DNA from: Daldinia sp. FL1419 | Lineage: Eukaryota > Ascomycota > Sordariomycetes > Xylariales > Hypoxylaceae | Length of the DNA: 64,000 nucleotides | Direction of reading: 5' to 3' | Assembly (NCBI GenBank): GCA_025201765.1 | Contig: MU623345.1 | Coordinates: forward strand, 372,001-436,000 | Shown here: positions 55,529 to 64,000 of the stretch, piece by piece | How the letters are laid out: every line of letters starts with the position of its first letter | How positions within the stretch are numbered: the first letter of the stretch is position 1 | Translations under genes and position numbers: made by a program | Notes under the pieces: model-generated | What the model was told of the DNA's origin: nothing | Database searches by the model: none | What the model saw: the letters and a program-made list of their open reading frames with translations, nothing else

Positions 55529-58500
55529 CTAGCCCTCTAACAAGCTCCTCTTCTCATTAACTTTCTTCTCGAACGAAACAACAATCACCTCGCCCTTCTT
55601 CTGGGCTGGGTAATACGGCGCTAGCTTCTCCGTGATATTCGTCGTAGCAGAAGCTCGCTCCATGATGTAAGCGGGTTCCTCGCCGATCGTTTCTCGGGTC
55701 TGGATCTGGCCGACGGGGCTCATCTTAATATCCCGGATGACGAAGCGTCCGGCGCCACCGGTAGGACCGGCGCAGTGGATAACGGCCGTTAGGTCGACGA
55801 AGAGGTCTTTCTTGACCTTGGTAACGCCCACCTCGTTCTCAGAGACGTGCAGGGACCACGGGCCGAAAGTCTTGTAGTTGGGGTTGCTGATACCAATGCT
55901 GTACGAGGGAGAACTCTGGAAACCGTCGACACCGGTCCAAGACGACGGGGTTCCGGTTAGCCAGCGCACAGTGCAGTCAGCGTTGCTGACAACTTGGCTG
56001 CCGCCGACCTGGTTGACGTAGCCCATGGCGAAGGTAAAGTCGTACTTGATACCGGGGCACATCTTGACTTGCTTCTGGACCATGGTGGCCTCGCAGCCTT
56101 GGCTAGGCAGGTTGGACATCTCGACCGAGATAGCGGAGTCGCTCTTTCCGTTGGCCAGGTAGTTCACACCTTCAAACTTGATCTTGTCGTTTAGGGCACA
56201 GCCAGGGTAAGCAGCCATTGTCCAGTTGGTAAAGGTAGGCCACCAGCTGGTGAAGTCGCCGTTCGTGACGCTCTGCTCAGGAGTACACTCACCCGGCTTA
56301 GGTGCGTAGCAGCGACCGTCGAGACAGAAGGATGGGTTGCAGACGTTGCCACATCCACCGCAGTTGTTGGGGTTGTTTCTGAAGTCTAAGCAGGTGGAAC
56401 CACACTGGTCTTGAGGACAACCGCACTTCCCGCCATGGCTAAAGAAGACGTTAGTACACGATATCAAAAAGGCAAACACAGATGTACATACCACTTCGAG
56501 TTGGGACCGCACTGTCGCCCACAGTTTCCGCAGTTAGCGTCGTCGTTGCCGTGAATATCGGCGCAGTAGAAGTTTCCATCGTTAAAGACGCATGTGTCAG
56601 GGGGGCTGGAGCAGAAGCAACGGCACATGGCAGCTTGAGACTTGTAGAAAAGATCGCGACCCTTGCTAGTGGCAGCAACACCGGTGAAGTAGCTTGCTTG
56701 AGCGGCACAGGCAATGGCGGGTATTACCTCCCACCAGCTGTCGAAAGCGTCCAAGCACGAGAGAATCATCGCAGTGCCAAATATACCCGTGCAGCTTTGC
56801 CAACCATAATCCTCACAATGGTCATAGCAGCGACTTTGAATCTCGCAGGATCCGTCGAAGTCGAAGGGGCTGATCGACCAATATTCGCTAAGGCTTTCAC
56901 AAAAGTTACCTTGGTCTCTCTGGTAGCCTTGCTTCGTCCTGGCTACTAGGCCGCCGGGCGAAGAGGGACATTTGGGAGCGGGGCCGTCGGAGTATGATCG
57001 CTTCATAAGTCTCTCCCCTAGCTGCTTGTTGCGCCTGCGGTTCTTACGTTCGGTTTCCACTGCAGGAATATTCTGAGGGAGGGCCTTCATATTGTTGGCA
57101 GGGGTTGCGGCCTTGGTTAATTTACTCGATGCGCCGTCAGTACTCCAGGTGTAACCGGACCCGCCTTGAGTGATAGAAATGCGACCAAAGCAGTCGACGT
57201 TGAATATGGTTGTTACACGGTTGTTCTTGAAGCTGGTTCCGGTAGATGCTCCTACGAGAACGATGGCTCCAGTGTTGGTCATGGCGACGAACTGGGGTGT
57301 CGAGGAACCGGCATATACCATATCATACACACCCGAAGCACCCTCTGCAGCCTGAAGGTAGAAGCCAGGTACCGTGAAGGTCTCTGGGTGGAGCATTGGG
57401 TCGTCAGCAGCAGGCGCCTTAGTGGGCTGCAGTAGGGGACCAATTGAATCAGATGCTCTGCTGACTATCGGTACGAAGTTTTCATTGAGAACGGTCTATA
57501 ATAGTTAGCTTTAGTAAACTTCCTAAAGGGAGTCGCGCATCAACTTACGAACTGTGCTTTGGAGCCAGGCTCTACCATACACGGCACAGACGGTAAAGCT
57601 GTTGGTTGAGCAAGACCGGTGGTGACTGGGGGTGAACCCTCGGCAACCACGGTAGGCAGCTCAAACTGCTCGTAAGTGTATGTCGCTATGAATTCATCAT
57701 CATCATCCGGTGTCACTTGAGGCCCAGATGGAACGTATGGTGGGCTGTCAGTTGTTAACGGGACGGGGGTTGGCTCCGGTGTAAATACCACGGCCTCTTC
57801 CACGCTGCTGACCGACGCGGGGATAGTAACAGTAGACGATTCGCCTCCTCCAAAGACCAAAGTAGGTCCCTAAATGTTAAAAGGATTGTCAGTCCAATTG
57901 ATCAACAATCACCCAGGGAGTAGGGCAACACTCTACTCACCGAGTTTCCGGCTGCTCGTGGACAGTTTACATCCCAGTAGATAGTCGCACCGTTCGGGTC
58001 CGGGCTAAAATCTTTGACCAGGGCCTTCTTATATAGACGACACTTTCCACCGGCCTTGAGTTCGATGGAATAGCTCAGACAACCAGATGTCTTCTTGCAA
58101 ATATCAGAGCATCCCTTGAAGGTATTATCGGCAATGCCATTAGCGGTCGAGAATGCTGGAGTCAGTAGCCTGGATCCAGTGGCCTCGCAGATATCAGTGT
58201 TGGTTGCGCAGGCTTTGTCGTAATATACGGTGCTTCCGGGAAGATTTTGCGTTACGATCTTGACTCTATGAAATGGTTAGTCCCGTTATCTACTCCTCTT
58301 TAAGTCTCTTCGAGTATAAGAACACTTACACAGGTAATAGATAGAGACGGCAGTAGCCGTTGTCAACTGCGTAGCTCTGGCACAGGATCTTTGATGCACA
58401 AAGAGCACCGCACTGGGCTGGCACCGCAAAATTTGCCTGTTGGACGCTATAGTAGGCATTGAGGATTCGATTCCCCTTGATACCACACTTAGCAGCTCGC

Positions 58501-58571
58501 TTATCTAGGACATCTTCGCTAGTGGCTAGACAGAGCGACACTGCCAGCGTCAGGAAAGGAAGAAGACGCAT
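55529..58571 (-). CDS. Large secreted cysteine-rich protein, five exons
   Basis: Exons are 58571-58330, 58265-57941, 57869-57549, 57495-56492 and 56438-55529, giving 933 aa; introns of 64, 71, 53 and 53 nt. A signal peptide (MRLLPFLTLAVSLCLATS) is followed by DKR, a Kex2-like site. Residues about 28-85 and 95-185 hold two PAN/apple-like cysteine modules (each ending SYxxxxxxxCRLY). A Pro/Thr/Val linker leads to a central Cys-rich domain (about 430-610). It contains DGSCEIQSRCYDHCEDYGWQSC, distantly like phospholipase A2 helices, then CRCFCSSPPDTC. Next come two CxNCGxxC / NNCGGCGNVC modules (about 610-670). The C-terminal 250 residues (NGDFTSWWPTFTNWT...) look like a jelly-roll ligand- or sugar-binding domain. 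No GPI signal or membrane helix. Likely extracellular; function unknown. Confidence 0.82.
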
Positions 58572-60344
58572 GTTGTGCCGAAGAGAATACTGGCTGCTGC
58601 AGGATTTCTCTTTGCTTGCCTATACAATATCGTCGAGAAATTGGGGAGGAACGTGACGCCTTTTAACCCCAGAGACCTCTTCGTCGAGCCATGATTCTAG
58701 CCCATCTGTCATAGCAAGCGATTCGAGGTTCTCGCCATCGAATAGCCATGATCGACATTGTAGCTTGAGTGAACCCTTCTAGACTCCCTTCAGCTTCGGT
58801 AGCTGGGTGCTAAGCACGTCCAGTATTCCTATTTGGGCATATACCCACCCAGCCGAGTGCAAGCGCCGCGCGAAGACTTAATAGTGTATACACTACAGCG
58901 AGACGCGACAGAAAATAAGGAGCAGATCAGCTACCGAGGCATCGGGCTAAGAGGGACTGCTCGAGTCTCTCGTGCCATAGTGCCCAGCGGTATTTCCTGT
59001 ACCAAAATTGGGCGATCTTCTGGATGACGTGAATGACCCCCTTGAGGTATTCGTCGATCGAGATGAAAACCGGATCCAACGTGAAGTTATAGAAAGTTTA
59101 TTCATATGTGTATAAGATTTACTGGATGAATGAGCTCATTTTGCCTCTAAAATGAGCATTATGATATCTTTGAAGTTGAAGGTATACATCATATACTCCT
59201 ACATGGGATAGTGTCCCCTTCTCAGACAAGAATACGTCCAATAAAAGGGCCTTTTTTTGGTTTTGTTTTTTTTTTGTTCTTTTTTTTTGTAAGTGATCAT
59301 AGTAATTTACTTTCGCTTAATATTTCGGTTTTTGCTCAACTAAGATGACCATTGGACGTGATGAGGGCGAGCGTTGATAGTGTCTTCCGTTCTATTAGTA
59401 TACTCCATTGGTATACTCGGAGCTTTGGGGCTTAAGAGGTGGAACCCTACCTCTCTCTTAGGTCTACACTCAGGTACAGCGAGGCACGGTGGCTACCTAA
59501 ACGGACTGATCTAGATCCCAGGGGCGTGGGACGTATGAAGTCAGCCGTAAGTTTAAAGTACTCCGCACCTCCGCAAGAAATGCATCCAATCCGCCGGACA
59601 TATCTCCACTAGTTCTGTCGAACGAATGGTGCTCTTGAGATTTCGCCCACGAACGCTAAGGGGTTTCAGGCACTGGCACCGACTCGGTGCCCTCTGTATT
59701 TGTCTAGCTTAGCCCGACGTCGGGCCATCGCAGTATATGATGAGCTGTTTGATAGCTGGATCGAGCTCAGCTATGAAAGTCTAGACCCGAAGGCGTATTT
59801 TAGCTTCAGCGGGGCAGGAGAGCAGATTACACTACTGCGAGATGAGAAACGATGCAACGTTCTTAGTGCGGCTCAATTCCGGGATGAGATTTAATAGAGC
59901 TGTCTAGGTTAAAGATATAATGATATAATTGCGAAGTAGGTATTAGAAAATTCTAGAGAATGAGACTGGTAAAGTCTTAACCAGTTGTGTTTCGATTGTG
60001 AATTTGCAGGTATGTTCTCAGTCTATAATCCGCAAAGTACAAGAAAGAAAAAAAAAAGAAAAAAAAGAAGAAGAAGAAAGGACGTAAAGGAAAGGAAAGG
60101 AAGGAAAGAAGTGTAGCATTCTTTAGCAATGTTCCAACAAATATAATATCGTTAGATAGCATAAGGTACCTAGGTACTTAGGTAATTAATTAGAAGATAG
60201 GTATTCTTATGTCGGGTACGTGCTTTGTCAGCCAAACTGGGCGACTTCTACCAAGGTACAATACGTAAGGTAGGTAGTTAGTTAGGTAGGTAGTTAGTAC
60301 CTAGTGATAAAACTTGGCCCTTTTTACCCCTCCTAGTTTCAATG
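58572..60344. other. Intergenic between the secreted protein gene and the RelA/SpoT gene
   Basis: 1.8 kb with the secreted protein promoter and the 3' end of the next gene. It holds T-rich tracts (about 59,250-59,290), a purine tract (about 60,044-60,110) and dense AGGTACCTAGGTA / GGTAGGTAGTTAG words (about 60,164-60,182 and 60,267-60,303). The open frame 59700-59894 (+) is protein-like in composition but has no recognisable family or splice partner. Confidence 0.55.
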
Positions 60345-61988
60345 TCAGTTACCGAAATCGCTACCAATCACGTTGAAATAGCAGCTCTCGATCGTTGAAG
60401 ATGCATAGCCATCGTGTGAGTAAGGCTCGCGAAATCCTCGAAATCGAGTGATATACGGCTTCATAAGAATATTCACCGGAAATGGGATTTCCAGGATGCG
60501 GAACATCATCGACACGGTCCCGTCCTTCAAGAGGGAGTCGTAATCAAAAATAGTGTTAACGCTGTCCAGCTGCCAAACCAGGTCCCAGTCAAACCTATAC
60601 CACCCCGTTTCTTGGCACTCCAAATTCATGGAGCGGGTTATATTCTTGCAGCCGAAATCTAAAGTATTAAACAATGTCGCAAGAGTGCCACAGGACCTAG
60701 GTAGAGTGGTAGGGTTGCCGTGCATCATGCCCCGGCAGGCAAGTTCAAATGCTAATTTATATATCCAAATATAGTAAGACGAATGAGGTCTCCTAATCGA
60801 ACATTTTAGTATCGCTTTCCAGCTGTTAAAAAGCTCGGCCGAAAATATCATCTCGGACGGGTCTAAGTCAAATGCTTTCTTGACATCGTGGCGATCCTCG
60901 TTGCAAGTTGTTGCAGGGATTTGCGAAGATACATTAATTCTTCGACAGCGCTGAGCAATGTATCGAGCATTCATATGCATCACGGCCAAGAGCATAATCT
61001 GCTGCTGTACGGTTCTCAATTTCAAAGGGTGAAAATTCCACCAAATGGTGTCTCCAGAGAACAAGATGCGAAGAGCGTTCTTGGAGCGAGTGATAACTTC
61101 CCGACAAGAGACGAGCACAGGCCATAATTTAGCCGGCATATCGAGGTTGAAAATCAGTAGCAGCTCATAAAGTAACCCGGTGTTGTAGAATTGGCTGCCT
61201 GAAGCTCCGTCGCCCCGCAGCAACAGAGTCTTGTACAACCACGCCCTGAGATGTTCGAGATGCTTAAATGGCATGCTGTCCAGCTCCAATCTCAAGGTAA
61301 GCGATTCGCTCAGTTGCTTAAGCGCCAGCTCCCCGGTGTGAACTAATCCATTCAAGATTTCAATAAATCGCTCTTCCTCCGGAGTAATCTTGCCGAAATA
61401 CGGCTTGTATACTATATCATGGTAGACATCTTCCCAAGCATACATCAACCCGGTTCCGACCTGAATCTCAACACCAAGACCTTTGTACTCCGCGAACTTT
61501 CGATCGCTTTCCTTAAGTTTGCAGCGTAAATGAAGTGATTTTAGACCCAGCGGCCATTCGTCGTCATTCTTACGTCTTCTCTTGAGGCCGTTCCTGTTGA
61601 TAATGCTGCTTTCCAATTCAGGCCCAGCAATGTCCCATGGGTTAAGATATGGATCAAAGGCTCTCTGAACGATTTCCCGCACTTTACCCGCATCGTTAGG
61701 GAACGTAAGCGCGATGCGGACGCCGGCAAGGTCAACCATATCATGTTTTATCTCATCTGAATCTTGATACGGTACGCCTCTCCGCTGTTGCCTCCTCTTG
61801 ATCGAGTCCTTGAGATTCCTTTGTGCCTTCGGGCGGCTCTTTATAGTGTGACGAATATTATCCATCTCCAGCTTGCTTGCACAAATCGCCTCGACCCATT
61901 TCGCAAGTTTCTCGTACTTCTCGATCTCCTCCGGCCAGTGCGCTACAAAAGAATCGACGACTGAGAGAGGCCTCCGACTACTCGCCAT
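60345..61988 (-). CDS. RelA/SpoT-domain (alarmone synthetase-like) protein
   Basis: A single exon of 547 aa from the ATG at 61988; an in-frame ATG at 62024 would add 12 residues, but a TTGCAG-like acceptor context (CTCTGCAG) just before 61988 favours the shorter form. Residues about 20-200 are a RelA/SpoT nucleotidyltransferase domain. D-L-A-G-V-R (86-91), G-L-K-S-L-H (148-153) and E-I-Q-V (174-177) with W185 and H190 align to the synthetase motifs that bind ATP and the GTP/GDP acceptor. The Arg usual after EIQV is Gly here. No HD hydrolase domain is present. Residues 230-547 are helical and Trp/Cys-containing, of no family I recognise. It diverges from the CorA-like gene 518 bp away. In bacteria such domains make (p)ppGpp or modify tRNA; the fungal role is open. 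Confidence 0.85.
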   Translation of the reverse strand: MASSRRPLSVVDSFVAHWPEEIEKYEKLAKWVEAICASKLEMDNIRHTIKSRPKAQRNLKDSIKRRQQRRGVPYQDSDEIKHDMVDLAGVRIALTFPNDAGKVREIVQRAFDPYLNPWDIAGPELESSIINRNGLKRRRKNDDEWPLGLKSLHLRCKLKESDRKFAEYKGLGVEIQVGTGLMYAWEDVYHDIVYKPYFGKITPEEERFIEILNGLVHTGELALKQLSESLTLRLELDSMPFKHLEHLRAWLYKTLLLRGDGASGSQFYNTGLLYELLLIFNLDMPAKLWPVLVSCREVITRSKNALRILFSGDTIWWNFHPLKLRTVQQQIMLLAVMHMNARYIAQRCRRINVSSQIPATTCNEDRHDVKKAFDLDPSEMIFSAELFNSWKAILKCSIRRPHSSYYIWIYKLAFELACRGMMHGNPTTLPRSCGTLATLFNTLDFGCKNITRSMNLECQETGWYRFDWDLVWQLDSVNTIFDYDSLLKDGTVSMMFRILEIPFPVNILMKPYITRFRGFREPYSHDGYASSTIESCYFNVIGSDFGN

Positions 61989-62506
61989 GTCTACTGCAGA
62001 GCGATAAGTAAGTAATAGCGCCAATACACTTGAGCTAAAGTTCGGGTTTGGGAGATCTCTTACCTAGTGGACATGGAACTAGACGACTAGCAAATGTAGT
62101 CCTCAACCGTCTGTACCCCTCGGCGGGTAGGTAGGTCCCGGGTGCCTTGGGTAGGAATGAAGATACCAAATACATTCGTGTGTCTCAGTGGAGATTCCTA
62201 GGACTTTTTACGATCAAGTAGCTAGCTTCAATTAAATTCCCTGTGACGTGGCCGGCTGGACGTGGCATTAGAGTAGCTGCATAGTAGCTGCATGCCTCAC
62301 AGCCCATCCACCAACCCATCCGTCGTCTATGAGGTGGCAGCCTCGACAACCATCAACTTGTCTTCGACTCAACCTCATTGGTAGCTTCACTAGCGCAATT
62401 GCCTATTTAGGTATCATAATATTCTTTGAGAGTACGATTGCTTTCCATGCTTCATTCCGTATCTTGCTATGGAGTTTCTACACTTACTTCTTTAACATCG
62501 GGGCCA
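61989..62506. other. Shared promoter region, RelA/SpoT gene and CorA-like gene
   Basis: 518 bp between divergent starts. It includes GGTAGGTAGGT words (about 62,125-62,135) and a tandem of CATAGTAGCTG units (about 62,278-62,292). No further gene is seen. Confidence 0.6.
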
Positions 62507-64000
62507 ATGTCTTATCTAGCAAGAGTAAAATCGGAGATCGATGCCAACCCAAGCTTACAACCGCTATTACAGTTTCTTTCTCCAAGCCCTCTGGGCATTT
62601 CTGGGAGGCAGGCCCGGGTCGAGTTCATCGAATATTCCAAAGATCCGAGAGCTCAAAGACCGTCACTCCCTGTTCATGCTGACCTGCAGGATGTTATTAC
62701 GAGGGTTAATGCCTCTATCGGGGGGGTGGTTGAGGATATATGTGGCTGCACGCTAATAATAGAAGATATTCAGCCTCGTCAGGTCCAATTATTAGGAGAA
62801 AGTCTTTCTATCGATCCAGTATTCTTTGCTGGTTACCTTGGGACAAACTATAGGTCAGTCGAACGCCATCCCCTACCACCATGGGCGACTACTTTACCTT
62901 CCGAGTCTGCGACACAAGAGTTTTGCCATATACATTATCAGCGAGTGATAAAACTTGAGGAACATTTCGATATATCCGAAAAGGACCTCCTTATCTCATC
63001 AACCAACGTGCCGAGAGCTGTCAAGCGACTACCTCCCTTGAACGGAGTTGATATCGCTTTCGCCCGTACATGTACTTCGGTTCTTCGAAAATGCTTTGAT
63101 TCTGGGTTCTGGATATGTAAGCGTAATGGAGATATCTTCGTGAAAAATAAAGCCTAATAGTCAAATTTCAAAGGCTTGATTGTCGTGGACTCGACTACAG
63201 CCGACGTCATCCCGCAGCCGCGCACTCAGAACTGCACGCCCACATTCAGGGTGCGTCAGACACCCTTGCACAGCTCCATAAGGCCTGGAATGAGCTTTAC
63301 AAATTCGTCAACAGCTAAGATCTTGCAAGCCCACGCTAAATTGCCCCCGTCGGAGTTCGACCGTCTCGTAGCTTCTGTCGCGGACACGGCGACGTTCAGT
63401 ATACGGAATCCAAGTATGGTATTGCTCTGTTCGAGTTCGTTACGTTTCGCACTGCGGGAGTTCTTGGTCTATTCGGCTACGATGCATAGGTACGTCAAGC
63501 ACTACGAGTATTCCTCAAAGGACCTATCTTTTGCTCTCCGAGGAGACGATATCGACGATTTACAAATATGGCGGCGACGAGCATTTCAAACCCTGCAGAA
63601 GTTGCTCGCTATGAAGAATTTTATCGAGTACTGGAGTACCGAGGAACAACTACTGGGGGTGCCTCAAGCAGCTTGGTTAATCAAAGACATCCAACACCTA
63701 ATAACCGCTATTGAGCACCACAGTCGGTCTCTTGAGGCGATCATTCCGGTTACGATGGCGATGGTTCAGCTAGTTGACATGCGTCGGTCGGTGGAGGAGG
63801 CTTCGCACGTAAAACAGCTGACGTATCTCGCTCTCGTTTTCGTCCCCCTTTCTTTTGTTACGGGGCTCTTTAGCATGTCCGAGCACGTTTCCCCTGGGAG
63901 CAGCGGATTCTGGTTATACTTTGTGGTCGCTATACCACTTTTGTTTCTTGTCCTGGGAGCGAGTTGCTTCGTACCCCTGAGGACCTCTCTAGCTAGACGA
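62507..64000 (+). CDS. CorA-like membrane protein lacking the GMN motif (partial, runs off the window)
   Basis: Exon 1 is 62507-63116 and exon 2 starts at 63174 and is open to the window end; the 57-nt intron (GTAAGC...TTTCAAAG) joins in phase 1. The visible part is 479 codons. The start MSYLARVKSEIDANPSL was preferred over the in-frame ATG at 62426. The N-terminal cytosolic part is about 400 residues. A long helix (VTMAMVQLVDMRRSVEEASHVKQ) leads to the first membrane segment LTYLALVFVPLSFVTGLF, and a second is FWLYFVVAIPLLFLVLGA. This is the fold order of CorA Mg2+ channels as found in many fungal accessory proteins. Where CorA has GMN after the first helix, this protein reads SMS, so Mg2+ selectivity is doubtful. 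The C terminus is not visible. Confidence 0.8.

Noticed and set aside
58620..58780. Minus-strand 51-codon open stretch (WLFDGENLESLAMTDGLESW...) just upstream of the secreted protein gene
   Set aside because: It is bounded by stops, has no supported start and lies in the likely promoter; could be a relic but cannot be shown.
59700..59894. 64-codon plus-strand frame in the intergenic region
   Set aside because: Protein-like composition but no family, no partner exon and no start context; kept only as a remark.
1..64000. CRISPR arrays, bacterial operons, rRNA genes
   Set aside because: None seen; the sequence is a eukaryotic chromosome with introns.
1..64000. Secondary-metabolite cluster or other co-functional gene cluster
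   Set aside because: No synthase, P450 set or pathway transcription factor is present; the genes are mostly unrelated housekeeping functions.

Overview
The window reads as nuclear DNA of a filamentous ascomycete, most likely a Sordariomycete. The reasons are: genes with short introns (about 48-100 nt, mostly GTANGT...CTAAC/CTGAC...YAG); clear orthologues of Neurospora and Aspergillus genes (cyt-4, arg-3, btgE); a transposon copy that looks fully degraded by RIP (C-to-T mutation of repeats); and intergenic DNA studded with palindromic TAGGTACCTAGGTA-type words. The family or genus cannot be fixed from the sequence alone. All exon models below were built by hand from splice signals and reading frame, and every multi-exon model closes to a whole number of codons.

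Layout. 0.6-3.8 kb: mitochondrial RNase II-type protein CYT-4 (-). 3.8-7.8 kb: gene-poor, with one possible broken GPI-protein gene. 7.8-9.6 kb: GH17 cell-wall glucanase of the BtgE type (+). 11.6-14.2 kb: DUF3405 membrane protein (-). 16.3-17.3 kb: luciferase-domain (DUF5519) membrane protein (+). 17.8-19.0 kb: splicing factor Cus2/Tat-SF1 (-). 19.3-21.2 kb: a 1,870-bp Tc1/mariner-type element reduced to AT-rich sequence. 22.9-28.8 kb: Sec66 (-), Rcl1 (+), Dsc4/DUF1746 (-) and a PIN-like transporter (-). 29.6-33.2 kb: arginine-specific carbamoyl-phosphate synthase large chain (+). 34.3-36.5 kb: Npl4 (-). 37.8-40.1 kb: PWWP chromatin protein (-). 41.6-48.3 kb: Brr2 helicase (-). 49.1-50.6 kb: unknown coiled-coil protein (+). 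50.8-52.2 kb: replication factor C subunit Rfc2 (-), with a GC-AG intron. 52.9-54.7 kb: membrane-anchored alpha/beta-hydrolase fold protein (-). 55.5-58.6 kb: a 933-residue cysteine-rich secreted protein (-). 60.3-62.0 kb: RelA/SpoT-domain protein (-). 62.5 kb to the window end: a CorA-like membrane protein (+), cut by the edge.

Most genes are conserved housekeeping functions: RNA processing (CYT-4, Cus2, Rcl1, Brr2), ER and protein quality control (Sec66, Dsc4, Npl4), DNA replication (Rfc2) and arginine synthesis. They do not form an evident pathway cluster. The accessory part is the right end (55-64 kb). There a large secreted cysteine-rich protein lies beside a divergent pair made of an alarmone-synthetase-like protein and a CorA-like protein lacking the GMN motif. 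That pair is the best candidate for something undescribed. The next most interesting structure is the RIP-degraded inverted-repeat element next to cus2.
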